Assembly (NCBI GenBank): GCA_021014325.1
Contig: CM037472.1
Coordinates: 39,952,234 to 40,016,233 of the forward strand
Length of the DNA stretch: 64,000 nt
DNA from: Plazaster borealis
Taxonomy: Eukaryota; Echinodermata; Asteroidea; Forcipulatida; Labidiasteridae
Reading direction: 5' to 3'
A program made the translations under genes and the position numbers. Shown one piece after another: positions 24,601 to 36,945 of this stretch. Every line of letters begins with the position of its first letter. Position 1 is the stretch's first letter. Under the pieces are notes generated by a model, which worked only from the letters and a program-made list of their open reading frames with translations, made no database searches and was not told the origin of the DNA.

Positions 24601-26566
24601 GATTTCTTACAAGCGAATGAAATGTTATAAATAGATGTATAGTGCTGCCCATAGTCTTTTTCTTTGAGAGGGCAGTATGAGGTCATCAGATGGGCTAGTC
24701 AGTATGACGTCATCGGACGGTGAACTCTCACAGTCTAAACACTGGCGGTCACTATGATTGCGAGGGGGTTTCGGTGAACTCACTGCTGAAAAAACACTCT
24801 GTTGATTTTATAATGAGCTGAGACGTCCCATTTTGAAAAATCATTTGAAGTATCAAGATGTTTTTTCAAAGAAGTACACTAGATGAAAACTGAGATGAAG
24901 AGTTAAATTGACATTATAACTCACCGAATGATTTTTTGTAGACTGATTTTTGAATTTTTTTAGTGAAAACAAAAACGTTGAAGTGACAATAGAAATGGTC
25001 ATTGAAAAGTGTGTTGTTTAACTTTTAGAATTCCCCAGCAGAAACAATTTACACATGATTTATAGTTAAAATGTTCATCTTTTGTTTGAAAAGTGATGAT
25101 ATATCTTGATATTGCAAAACGGTCAGGAAGGAGCTCCTAAAACAAACCACATTTTTTAGCTTTCGGAAGAATTCAAGAACGTTACAATCTGCACGTATTT
25201 ATCAGAGTGGGCACCTCATTGGTCATTTCATAAGTATTTTCAGATAACTGACCAATCACCTTTCACGTACAGTGAAGCTCAGACCAACGAAGTGCGTATC
25301 AGACCCGTTGTACTTCTGTGTAACTCGACAAGACTCGAAGCAGGATTCTTGTTGCCAGACTATTTATCTGACCATATCAGTACGTCATCACACAGGCTGC
25401 GAGTATCATGAATAATACATAACCTTTCGCAGAAGCGGACCAATCTGGTGCTTCGATTTAGGCCCCATTGATGTGACACATGATTTGTAGTATTACTTCT
25501 ACTATTGATGCAGAGCTAGCTGTGTTCACGGGTCCAGGTTCAACCACATTGCTATGTTTGAGCTTTTAACCAGTGTTCCGCGCTGGGATCGAAGTTGCTT
25601 TCATCCATGATTTGTCAATTTGTTGGCAGGGCAGTCAGTGACTTTGGCAGGCAGGGTGGCCAGGGCTGCCTGCCCTCTCAAAACCCACACATGTGGAGAA
25701 CACTGGTGTATATATTCCTCAAAACCTGTTCAAATCAAAATGTAATACCTAAAGTATGGTAAATGACAGCAGTTACCATGGGTGTACCTTCTTTAAAAAG
25801 ACATTAACATTTTCCTTATAGAAATTGAACTTGTTTGGAATGGGAAGAAATACTGTGCCAATTTTATGTCCACCTCCCTACTTTTCCATTTCTAATAATG
25901 TGTAAAAGACATTAACATTTTCCTTATAGAAATTGAACTTGTTTGGAATGGGAAGAAATACTGTGCCAATTTTATGTCCACCTCCCTACTTTTCCATTTC
26001 TAATAATGTGTAAAGTCCACAAATCCTTTATAATCTGCATCAAGAGGACACTGCCTTCCATTTGTCATGATTCATTGAGAAAAATCAAGGCCTGATAATA
26101 AATATGGACAAATATTTGCTTCAATCATAAACTCAGGGACACAGATTTTCATTAAATCTTGAAAAAGCCTCAACCTACAATTAAACAAAAAGAAAACAAT
26201 ACAAACATTTAAACCAGTCGTATTTGTTCTCACATATTTTATACAGATGATACTAAACACCCACCTGTGCCTCAAACCGAAGGAGACATTCCACCCTGGT
26301 CACCATGGAGAAAAGGTCCATTCTATGTCCCTGACAAATCCAGTAAGTCATCAGTGTCCCTTCTTATTGATGAACCAGTCAAGAAACGAGAGAAGAAGAT
26401 GATGTCTCGTATAGCCTCCATGGGAGTCAAGAAGACAGGACACTATCTGGAACCCTGGAGGTTTGGAGTCTGTAATAAGAAGGTCTTTAAGCCAAGAAAA
26501 ACAGTTGTGAAGAAAAGGAGAAGTAGAAAGAGACGTGTAACCAGACGATTTGAGGGATACTTGTGA
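21618..26566 (+). CDS. THAP-like / ING-type PHD / CENP-B-like HTH fusion protein
   Basis: Three exons, 21618-23106, 23676-24497 and 26247-26566, join in phase 1 at both junctions for 876 residues. The ATG at 21618 is chosen because an in-frame TGA precedes it by three bases. Residues about 50-110 look like a THAP zinc finger: FFIFP, ARW, VCWRHF, then a conserved-type Pro. Residues about 205-385 are a 12-residue repeat. Residues 444-493 form a C4HC3 PHD finger of ING type (YCKCGKP, MIGCD, EWFHFKC, GKWHCDDC); the Tyr, Met and Trp that line the H3K4me3 pocket in ING proteins are present. Residues about 547-615 resemble the CENP-B/pogo DNA-binding domain (LTTQEEERL, WWYAFCKRHPQI). The last exon is strongly basic. 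I infer a nuclear chromatin factor, perhaps a domesticated transposon fusion. I know no named ortholog. Confidence 0.8.
22238..22768 (+). repeat. 36-bp in-frame tandem repeat (NTLNMSADSEKD)
   Basis: About fourteen 12-codon units with consensus NTLNMSADSEKD and substitutions such as SERD, PEKD and ANSE. The tract separates the THAP-like region from the PHD finger. It is acidic and Ser-rich, probably disordered, and contains SxxD/E sites of casein kinase 2 type. The antisense open frame across it is a by-product of the repeat. Confidence 0.9.
25796..26011. repeat. Perfect 108-bp direct duplication in an intron
   Basis: Positions 25796-25903 and 25904-26011 appear identical. Each copy contains a pyrimidine-rich acceptor (TTTTCCTTATAG) followed by an open stretch reading EIELVWNGKKYCANF when entered in phase 1, the phase left by the upstream exon ending at 24497. 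It ends in a TAA. An alternative terminal exon is possible but unproven. Confidence 0.85.
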
Positions 26567-27542
26567 CAAGAGTTTCTGAACTCAACTTATTTTCCTTGCC
26601 TTATTCAACCTCCAAAGCTGTCACAATCAGCTGGTTTTGCATAATGTTAGGATCACAGAGCTAAAACTCTACCATTCAATTTAGGTCTCTTTCAACACAA
26701 GAAGGGAAAAAATCTCCAGAAGGTCTTTGCTAAATTTTCTTGAGGACCACCAAGGCCAGTACCAAGGCAACTGAAGCAGTGGCTGCTTTGAAAACTCTAT
26801 CTCTGTTTTCTGTATTACTTTCTTTATTTTACCCTAATTTATCAGCACTAAAATGCTTAGTGCTTTCCTAGTCCTGCAGACAATTATCCACAAGCTATTC
26901 AGGTGAGATTAGAACCTGTGAGTTTTAATTTCATGTTGTCAGTGCAAAAAGAGTCTATACAAGGGGCATGTTTGAAAGTTCAAAAGTGTCTATCTCTCTT
27001 TACTCTTACAATGTGGCTCTGAGATGTAATGTTAGGGCAGTGATGCGAAAATTTAGAGCTCTCTTTAACACTTCATATCAGCAAGGTTTAAGCCAGGATT
27101 CGGTAAAAGGGTGTCGACATTAGCTGGAAATTAAAAAACTGGGTGTCAAAATTGTTAACTTAAAATACATTTACATGTAAATGACAGATAAAACAGGCTG
27201 TCCAAATGTAAAACAGGGTATCCAAAAGACACCCAGACACCCCTCTGGCTAACACTATGCATGTCAGACCTGAATATGTGGTCAATGTACTTACAATTGG
27301 TTGCTCTCCCAACAAACAAAATGTCATCTTGGGCTGATACATTTACATTCAGATCGTGGTGGTTGTTAACCACAAACTGGTAGGATAATTTTTTAATGGG
27401 AATTGTCTAGCAGCTGCTGCTGCTACTGCTTGATTGTCCTGCGAACAGACATTGATGCAAGATGCCCATAGCAACACCCTTAGCAACAGCTGCAGCCATA
27501 GTTACAACCAAATTTGGACATGACCCATTATCCACCCAAACT

Positions 27543-27617
27543 GTTGGACTCTGATTATGGTAGTATGCCTGATCCCATGTAAGGAATAATCAGTTTAATA
27601 TTGCAGTCCTCAATCCA
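27543..27617. mobile_element. Solo copy of the 104-bp-array element
   Basis: GTTGGACTCTGATTATGG is followed by GCCTGATCCCATGTAA, ATAATCAGTTTAAT and GCAGTCCTCA, matching the units at 17360-17956 with about ten changes. The preceding ACCCAAACT also matches the array spacer. Confidence 0.75.
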
Positions 27618-27807
27618 AAATAATCAAACGTACGTTTGATGTGTCCAGGTGGATTAGGGTTAATACAAAATTGAAGTACATATTTGTTATTTGCGTAACT
27701 TTTGTTGAACAAGCAAGGCTAAAAACCACTCTTGGTATTAAGGGGCTACAAAAAAAACACATCACGTAAGTGTTGTTTGAAACTTTGCATGGTGTGGAAA
27801 AAGAAGA

Positions 27808-28340
27808 AGTAACTATAAATAGTAAACTTCCGGGTACAACCATGTGTAAATCTCTATTGGAGGAAGTGTTGGCTCTGAAAAGAGCCGGTCTGGTCTCAAT
27901 GTTTTGATCACTATACTCTGCTCATTTCTCCTGGGCCCAATTTCATAGAGCTGCTTAACGGCCAATTTTGCGCTTACTGAGCGAGTTTCCATTTCATAGC
28001 GCTGCTAACCGTAAGCACACGAAAAGGCTGCTAACCTTCTGGTGCTTACTATATGAAAATGAATGACGTAACGATGCAAATCCATGGTGAACGCGCAAGA
28101 TGGCTGCCTAACTTTCTTGCTAACCTGTGAAATACGCTTATGAACAAGCAAATTTTTCTGCTACAGTTAGCACAACAAATTTGCTTACCGTTAAGCAGTG
28201 CTATGAAATTGGGCCCAGGAGAAATGAGCAGAGTATACTGTTGGAAACATTGAGACCAGACCGGCTCTTTTCAGAGCCAACACTCCTCCAAAAGAGATTT
28301 ACACATGGTTGTACCCGCAAGTTTACTATTTATAGTTACT
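27808..28340. repeat. 533-bp nested palindrome around a MITE
   Basis: Left arm 27808-27932 and right arm 28217-28340 are inverted copies sharing AGTAACTATAAATAGTAAAC, GGTACAACCATGTGTAAATC and GAGCCGGTCTGGTCTCAATG. The MITE 27933-28216 sits exactly between the arms. Either one element inserted at the centre of another palindrome, or the whole is one composite foldback. Confidence 0.8.
27933..28216. mobile_element. MITE with GGGCCC-ended inverted repeats (284 bp)
   Basis: Starts GGGCCCAATTTCATAGAGCT and ends with the inverse complement ATGAAATTGGGCCC. The interior (AATGAATGACGTAACGATGC, AAGATGGCTGCC) matches the 283-bp copy at 41261-41543 closely. Confidence 0.85.
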
Positions 28341-29415
28341 CCTTAATATGGATCTACGTGTATTTTGAAATTAATCAATTAATAATTCTATATTACAGTG
28401 TATTATCACCAATATACCATTTACACAAATCTTTCAGATGAATTTACTCTGGATTAAACTCTGGGTCACTGAGTGACTGGAATGGTTGGAGGAAAGATTA
28501 CTATTTTACTTTTTTGTAGGTTAAAAAGCAAGTTTGATAACTGCTGTAATGGTTGATTTTAACCGTTCTAAACAAGGCCTTTCTAAATTAATTTGAATAA
28601 TGTCTTGTACTTGTTTGGTCAAAAATGTTCACTCGTATGTGAATTTTTCAGACAAAAGTAAGTTGCTATTAAATTTAAGGCAAGCTTTTGCATCGGGTCA
28701 GCAAAGCCAGGTATCCCTGTGCCAGTATACATTCATTGGAAATTGTGTAAAAGTATATGTACAGGTTTGGAAAATCTGTCCCCAAGTACATGCTGTAACA
28801 CCGTCTTTTAATTTGAGGAATTTATATGGGAGTGTACACTTGTGACCAAAGGAGTCAGATGAATCCATAAATAAAATAGATGAGAACTTAATTATTGCAC
28901 AGAGTAGCGTTGATCAAAATGAGTCACAAAATTGTGCAGATATCATTATTGCATTTTGAACTGGCTGAAGATAATAATAAAGACAAGTTGAATTTTTCAG
29001 GTTAGATAAAGAATGCTGTGGTAACATTGACTATAGAAACCTTCTTTCATTACAGATTTGTGTACAGATATTAATATTGGTCTTATTAATCAGATATATG
29101 TAAATTAAAGTATTAAAAGATTGTGTGAAGATGGAGACTTGTTTTGTCTAGTCTTAAACCTGATTGACTTATTGTTCATTGGCATTGATGCATTCGTAGA
29201 CACAGATTGATTGTTATGCCCCTTTCCCACATGCATGATTTTTCAATTATTTACAATCGCTAGGTTCTCATACACATGTTCGTGGTCAATCGTGGTCCAC
29301 TGTATCGCACCATAGTGGAACCTGATGCCACCGTGGAGGAGCTCGATTTTTTGGGGGATGTTAAAACAAATCGTGGTATGTCTGAAGGTGTCTTGTTCAT
29401 TGGTACTAATTTGTA

Positions 29416-29915
29416 NNNNNNNNNNNNNNNNNNNNNNNNNNNNNNNNNNNNNNNNNNNNNNNNNNNNNNNNNNNNNNNNNNNNNNNNNNNNNNNNNNNNN
29501 NNNNNNNNNNNNNNNNNNNNNNNNNNNNNNNNNNNNNNNNNNNNNNNNNNNNNNNNNNNNNNNNNNNNNNNNNNNNNNNNNNNNNNNNNNNNNNNNNNNN
29601 NNNNNNNNNNNNNNNNNNNNNNNNNNNNNNNNNNNNNNNNNNNNNNNNNNNNNNNNNNNNNNNNNNNNNNNNNNNNNNNNNNNNNNNNNNNNNNNNNNNN
29701 NNNNNNNNNNNNNNNNNNNNNNNNNNNNNNNNNNNNNNNNNNNNNNNNNNNNNNNNNNNNNNNNNNNNNNNNNNNNNNNNNNNNNNNNNNNNNNNNNNNN
29801 NNNNNNNNNNNNNNNNNNNNNNNNNNNNNNNNNNNNNNNNNNNNNNNNNNNNNNNNNNNNNNNNNNNNNNNNNNNNNNNNNNNNNNNNNNNNNNNNNNNN
29901 NNNNNNNNNNNNNNN
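29416..29915. other. Assembly gap, 500 N
   Basis: Exactly 500 unknown bases. The right edge opens directly into a 27-bp tandem array and the left edge is non-repetitive, so the gap probably hides more of the array. Open frames that cross it are artefacts. Confidence 0.99.
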
Positions 29916-30480
29916 TTGTACCACCCAATACCCAAAGTGCCCTTGTACTAGCCCATACCCAAAGTGCCCTTGTACTAGCCCATACCCAAAGTGCCCTTGT
30001 ACCACCCAATACCCAAAGTGCCCTTGTACCACCCAATACCCAAGGCCCTTGTACTAGTCCATACCCAAAGTGCCCTTGTACCACCCAATACCCAAAGTGC
30101 CCTTGTACCACTCAATACCCAAAGTGCCCTTGTACTAGCCCATACCCAAAGTGCCCTTGTACTAGTCCATACCCAAAGTGCCCTTGTACTACCCCATACC
30201 TAAAGTGCTGTTGTACTACCCCATACCCAAAGTGCTGATGTTCCACTACATACACAAAGTGCCTTTGTACCACTACATACACAAAGCGCCTGTGTACAAC
30301 CCCAATACCCACAATTTTGCCCTGGACCACCCCATACCCAAAGTGCCCTTTTACCACCCCGTACCCAAAGTTTGCCCTATACCAACCCATACCTAAAGGG
30401 CACCCTTGTACGACCCCAATACTCAAAGTTTGCCCAGTACCACCCCACCCCATAGTGTCCTTGTACCACCTCTTTACCCA
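29916..30480. repeat. 27-bp minisatellite
   Basis: About twenty units of the type TTGTACCACCCAATACCC followed by AAAGTGCCC, becoming degenerate towards 30.4 kb. The unit length is a multiple of three, so all frames stay open for long runs without being genes. Confidence 0.9.
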
Positions 30481-30893
30481 AAATGCCCTATTACCACTTC
30501 ACCCCCAAAACATGCCCAAATGCTGTAGGCCCCTACCCAGTGGCAGATCTAGGGGTAGAGAGGGGACCAATTCAGACCATTCCTGGAAAAATAATCTGAT
30601 GTATGCTCGTTAGATGACACATTGGATCAGTGACTGCCCAGGTACCCTCCTCTGGTATATAACTTGGTACAACTTCTGAGTGGCTGCAGAGGCAGCTAGC
30701 TGCCCGCCCTCCTCATAATAAATACTTATAGATCAACTTGTTTGTACTTTTCCTACTCTTCGCTTGAATCCATACCCATCACTGCCAATGTGCGCCTGTC
30801 TCCACACCAACCTTAGTCCATTTCAATTGCAAATGGCGCCTACTTTGATGTAACACATTTGTTCAATTGTCTTTCACATGTTTACATTTTCAG

Positions 30894-31522
30894 GTGATGA
30901 AGCAATATTTACGCCTGTTGACGAACAAGATTCTACAACAGCACCCAGTATCACAACCCCTGCTTCTACTACAATCATTACCGGTGAACCATTCAATACC
31001 ACTCCTCCCAAGCATGATGCCACTTCTATTGGTGAGTTTTCAGGTACATTGTGTGATGGAGTGGATGACCCAGCGTGTCTAAATGGAGACACCACTCAAA
31101 GCACTGCTACAGATTTCAAGTTCACAGTAATCAAGAGTAAAACAGCACCAACCCCTTCAGCCCCTACACCAGAAATCAAAAAGACGATGTCGTCGTCGCC
31201 ACCAAAAATCACTTTCGATCCATTACCAGAGCAGAAGCAGGATAAAGGTTTAGGTTTCCTGGGGCAGACATGGCTAGTCGTAGGGCTAGTTGCATCTGGT
31301 GCTCTTATTTTTCTCCTTCTTGTCATTATTTTATACAAATTTAGAAATAGAAATGAGGGTTCTTATCATATAAATGAGAGTCGGAATTACAGTGTGTCTG
31401 ATGCCACACGCACTGCATTACTTCCAACTCAGCAACAGCCAAACACAAATGGCACGGTGCCCACAAAACCAATTAAACCCAAATTGCCACCAGAGTATGC
31501 AACCAAAGAATGGTATGTCTGA
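30894..31522 (+). CDS. NRXN: Neurexin, C-terminal coding exon
   Basis: Neurexins are presynaptic adhesion receptors. This exon begins after an acceptor (ACATTTTCAG at 30884-30893) in phase 1 and ends at the TGA 31520-31522, giving about 209 residues. It encodes a Thr/Ser/Pro-rich juxtamembrane stalk, a membrane segment ([20 protein letters not shown]), and a cytoplasmic tail starting [20 protein letters not shown]. The last matches the protein 4.1-binding region of neurexins (RNRDEGSY-type). The tail ends EWYV, where vertebrate neurexins end EYYV, a PDZ ligand for CASK-type proteins. CASPR-family tails differ and lack RNYS. No upstream exon is visible in this window, so earlier exons lie in the gap or to the left, possibly with the other genes nested in an intron. 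Confidence 0.85.
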
Positions 31523-34500
31523 TTTTTACTTATGTTGCCATTATTGAATGTATGATTTAATGGACTTTTTTGTTCATCACTGTATGTTAATTTATGTTGA
31601 AAGAGACACCTTTTAAGTATAGAAATTGTCCATTTAGTTGAATGTTTACAATTGTAAATCTAAGGTAACTACTGTTAGTTGTAGCATCTAGCTTCTTTCT
31701 AATCAGTAGGTAAAGAAAACAAATTGAACAATTTGTGTGTGTTACACTGCATTCTATAGTAACTCGCAGATGAAATAAAAACAGTGTCAATTGTGGCCCA
31801 ATGTCATAAAAAGGCAAGCTATTTGTCCTATTTTAATTTGATTTCTTATGCTTTTTTAGGGTGGGCCCTCAGAAAAATCAGTAAGATTGTTATTAAAAAC
31901 CATGGAAAGTATATAAAAGCCTATACTATATATAGGCCTAGGTAAATTTCGTGCCTGATAGAGCCGAGCTGAAATTGTTGCTTTTCATGGGTTCCAATTT
32001 GTTTTAACCAGGCAGATGCAAGAGTATCATCCGACTATACCGAAATACCTTGTTCATTGCTTATCATTGGTTCCTCTTTTCTGAGCCAATATATATTTGC
32101 TAATTAATCAAAATATTCTGCTGAATGGCTTCATGGAAGTGGAACGTGTTTATGTGGGATTTTACTTTATTAAAATAGGTACAGACAACATGGTTTGAAG
32201 TTGTGCTGTCTTTTGTTTGTTATAATTGCATTTTTGTGTCGGTTATCTTGCCAGTTTTGGGGATGTATATTATTTTGTGTTCTTCTTTTGTCTGCTAAAA
32301 ATTATTTATTTATATTCTTCTGATGGGACAGTATTGTGACATAAAACCATACGTTTTTGATAGGCCTACTTCACTAAAAGTACGGTGTAAGTCTGAAACC
32401 ATCTTTTTAAAACAATATTCTTCTCTTGTGTTTAAACTATTTTGATCTATACCTAAGGAGGAGTGTAGATTTAGAAAAAATGTACCATAGAAGTGAAAAT
32501 ATGTTTATGTATAATTAAACAATAATATTAAGTATAAATATTTATAGTTGACGTGTTACTGCCGGTTCAGTGTGAATTAATTTCTATTTAATTATTTCAA
32601 TGTAATTTTGAGTGTATTTTGTAGAAAAAAAATACTTATAAAAATAATATAAAAAATAATGTATATATGACAGCTGGTGGAACGTTGAAAGATTGTAAGG
32701 ATTCTATATATTTCAGCTGAATAAATGTCAGGTTACAAAATAGATATTTTATAATTACAAAACTATATGATTATGTAGTGTTAGTTGGCTGAGTACTTTT
32801 ATGACATTTTGCGAAGAAAAGGGCAGCATAAGAGAAGTTATGTTAACGGTTCATATTTCAGTATTGCTGCACGGTCTCGTTTCTTCAATTCTCTGTCAGT
32901 GTTTTTTCTGTACACAAATGTTGATTCTGTGTTTACTAATCATTAATCCATATGGTAATTTAAAGATAATATACCGGTAGTTGATAAAGAAGAAAGGGTT
33001 GATTAAGAAATAATAATGGTAAAATCCACTATAAGACATTTTTAAAAGAAATAAACTTTGTACAATTTGTGTCTGTATTCCTCAGCAGAATCTTAATGAT
33101 TGCTGAGATATACAATTACCTTGGTTCCCATTTAATAAAAATTGAACAAACCCTACCCCAGGTATAAAAGAGAGAAGTTTGTAATTTAATAGTTTGCAAC
33201 CAAACGTTTTAATCACCAAAGTTTCGAAGTATTATTTGTTTTCTTTGAGGCCTACGGTGAGAAATATTTTTTGTGAAAACAAAATAAAAAGTGAAAAACA
33301 CTTATTCTAGGCCTATGCGTTCCAAGAACTTTAAAATAATATTTCATACCCACCCCTTAAAATAATACACCAGTCACTCTAGCAAAACCAGGGAGCAATG
33401 CAGTTTTATGCAAATCAATGTGCGCAATATTGACAAATTGGCGTTCAGCATTATGAACCCTCGAAGTGCACGCAACACGCATACTTGTACAGTCGGTGTG
33501 AAAGAATTTTCACATCGCGGCCATCTTTGTATAATTACGCAACACAAGCTCTGCACTTTTTAGCCAGTTTTTCGGTAAGCCTAACTTTGCATATCTTATA
33601 AACCAAAAGCTGGTTCAATATGTGGGCCAGACAAAGTAGAATTGTTTATGGATATGTTTGGTTGTCCATTCTTCTCGAAGCGCACGTTTTCAGAGCAATT
33701 GACGGCGCACATTATAGCGTATTAAAATGTGTAAAAACGGCGCAAATTTCTGTGATACTTTATACTTGTCCATAAGTGTATGACCAACACTATAAATTCA
33801 TATTGTCAAATGGATTAATTCGTAGCCTTTCCCAATAAATACTGTTTCGTTGACCGAATGAGCGGTATTTTCAATACGTTGCTTTCATTTGAACATTTAA
33901 TTAAACTCAACAAAACACACTGTCAGATCCGCGAGATAAGGCCCAGTTATTACTAAAGTGAAGTACTTTGTCATGTACCTTATCGGTGCTATTTTGTTAA
34001 TAACTTGATTACATCATACATACTTTTTGAATTTGTATAATGATCTCCGTCTCATTTCAACTGGTACTTCGCTACGCAGTCTATATAGCCCTACATAACC
34101 TATAATATGTATTTCCATTGGGACTGTAACTTTTTACGTCGGTGAACGCAATTTGTATTCCTGTACATAAAGTATCAAAATGGCGACTAACGTTTATCAC
34201 TCAATAGTTGGTGATAATATTTATCATTTGAGGACTATAATACAGTGAGTTTATTAACATATCAGCACCATAAACATAAACTATTGAAAATATGTACCAT
34301 AAGAAGTATAGAGTAACTCTATCTATGCATTCCAATGTTAATCTTTAGATTAAAGAAATAATAAAGAAAGTAGGTATAGACAAATTATTAGCCACAACAA
34401 TAAACTCTAGATAAAACTGTAACATAAATTATAACTCTGGAAAAGGTGATGAAGACTGAAAATAATTGAATGCTGCGCCCGAATTTGAACACAAATAATT

Positions 34501-36390
34501 GACAAGATAAACATAGCTTGTATTGTAAAAACAAATTAGACTGAAAGTTACAAAACTGATTTGGAAATGGTGGGGAAATGCTGAAATACATTTTGTTTTC
34601 CAAATTGAGCGTAGTTTAAAGTGGATTAAAAACCGTGTTCTCTTGGTAACAAAAAAAAAGTAATTAACTATAGTCAATAATTTAGTCCGAAACAAATCTG
34701 AAAATATATCGTATTGCTGTAAATCTGTAGAGGAAATAATGGTCAAGTCAATTTATTGACTATTATATATTATTTTTAGATTTACCCACACGGCATTAAA
34801 CTGGAATTTATGTTATTAGGCCTATAGACTGCAAATCTCACGTATTTGAACTTTAGTATGCAATTTTGTTTCCATCACACTTTGAAGTAACGTACGGTAC
34901 GCCCACGTGCTATGGGAACCCGAGGTCCCAATAATGTTTGAATATGCGTGAAATCAAATGTGCATGTTAGTATAATAACACTGGCAAAATTTAACACCAA
35001 ATCATATTGAAATGTGTGATTTTCTTTGACTTTATAATTTTTAATTATCACCATGTTTGATATGATTTCACAGCCGTTTCCTACTGATCTTAGTGTTGAT
35101 TTATAAAACCACGTGTGTAATAGTATCAACTTGATGTTGATTTTGTAGGAACAATTGTTTATCTATTAATATTTGCATTATCCACATTATTTCTGAACAT
35201 GGTTCTATTAATACAAACTGACCGAAAAATCTTCTTTCTTTCTTTTTAAATTTGTGTAATAAGTCTTCAGTCACATGTGCAATACGGGTTACTTTATTGG
35301 TTGCTAGACAACAAATATCAGTAAATATAGCCTCAGAACTAGATACGAACTTCCAGTATTATGTCTACAGTACCGGTAGCTGAACAATAAATTAGCCATA
35401 CTTTAGTGTGCATTCTTTGTAGTTTTTGATATGTTTCTCTGCGGTAAAATGTAGGCTTCTGAATTTGCCATTGTGTAGATTATATGCAAAATATTGTCCT
35501 AATTATTGCAATTGTTTAGCGCCAGTTCCCCTGACCCCCCTTGTGCCGTGGGGTTACATAACTGAGTAATTGTTAGTCTTTTATTTATTTCGTAAAACAG
35601 TGAGTATTATTGAGATCATACATAATATTGTAATTTTTGCACTTATAGTGTGTTCATCACCTGTCAACAATTTCTTGTAGCGAGCAATTTTAACATTGTA
35701 ATTGACAATGTAAGTGTGTTGCCATAGGGCAATAATGATAACTCACGTGGTTGTGTTTAAGTTGTTAAACAAGGTATTGTATTATCAAACATTCTGCCGG
35801 TTTTGAAGTTCATATTTTTACTGCTAGCGTTTTAGACATATGCAATGATGAAAAACTATTGAAAAGTAGTCACACCTTCAAAACACACTGGGTTTAAAAT
35901 TGGTTAATACCCAGGGGGTTGTAACCAATAAAGTTATAATATCATAGGTTTTGTCGTATAAAAGCATAAAACAAAAAAGGATAGTACTTCATAGTGTATG
36001 AGGCTTTGATTCGATGTATCATCCAAAGCATTCTCTTATGTATAGTCTCCTCTCCAGCAACCTGTACTTAAAATGCACCAGCAGACTGTTTGTGGTTGCA
36101 CAGCAGTACAGAATACTAATCGAACTCTGTCAAAGTTTTATTCTTGGTTTTGTTTTATGAACGTTTTATGTAATGATGGTCTTTCAGTTTCAGCTTGGAT
36201 ATTTCCTTGATTGTTTGTAGTTACTTGTCTTGGGTTGTGTACTTTCATCCCAAACAGTCCTATAACTGTACATAATTTGTCAACAGTCAGTACTGCACTG
36301 GCAAGCTAGCAATAAATGTCACCAAGAAAAACCAGTGAAAGTTTTTGACTACATCTGTTTTACGAAAGCCCATTAGTGACACGTACCGGT
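31523..36390 (+). other. Probable neurexin 3' UTR and downstream non-coding DNA
   Basis: AT-rich, with no supported coding exon on either strand. An AATAAA at about 33050 is one candidate polyadenylation signal; many AT-rich words make the choice uncertain. I see nothing else of note before the 21-bp array at 36.4 kb. Confidence 0.45.
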
Positions 36391-36925
36391 AGCATTTCTC
36401 TTTCACAAGTGTTTCTCTTTCACGCGGTAGTGTTTCTCTTTCACGTGGTAATGTTTCTCTTTCACGTGGTAATGTTTCTCTTTCACGTGGTAATGTTTCT
36501 CTTTCACGTGGTAATGTTTCTTTCGCGTGGTATAGTGTTTCTCTTTCACGCGGAAGTGTTTCTCTTTCACGCGGTAGTGTTTCTCTTTCACGTGGTAATG
36601 TTTCTCTTTCACGTGGTAATGTTTCTCTTTCACGTGGTAATGTTTCTCTTTCACTTGGTAATGTTTCTCTTTCACGCGGTAGTGTTTCTCTTTCACGTGG
36701 TAATGTTTCTCTTTCACGTGGTAATGTTTCTCTTTCACGCGGTAATGTTTCTTTCGCGTGGTATAGTGTTTCTCTTTCACGTGGAAGTGTTTCTTTCGCG
36801 TGGTATAGTGTTTCTCTTTCACGTGGAAGTGTTTCTCTGTCACGCGGTAGTGTTTCTCTTTTATGTGGTAATGTTTCTCCCTACACACGCGGTAGTGTTT
36901 CACGTGGTAGTGTTTCTCTTTTGCG
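36391..36925. repeat. 21-bp minisatellite
   Basis: About 25 units of GTTTCTCTTTCACGTGGTAAT, with GCGGTAGT and shortened TTTCGCGTGGTATAGT variants. Because 21 is a multiple of three, both strands show long periodic open frames; they are not genes. Confidence 0.92.
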
Positions 36926-36945
36926 ATATATTGTATGTTTTCAAG

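Larger units (their letters stand above)
26567..29415. other. Intergenic or 3' UTR stretch
   Basis: It follows the THAP-PHD stop codon and runs to the assembly gap. Apart from the two inverted-repeat elements listed at 27.5-28.3 kb, I see no supported gene. The segment at 29260-29410 has a short open frame on both strands but no domain I recognise. Confidence 0.45.

Noticed and set aside
27155..27373. Two overlapping minus-strand frames of 60-72 codons
   Set aside because: No domain, no splice support and ordinary base composition.
29243..30613. Open frames of up to 320 codons around the gap
   Set aside because: They run through 500 N and a 27-bp tandem repeat.
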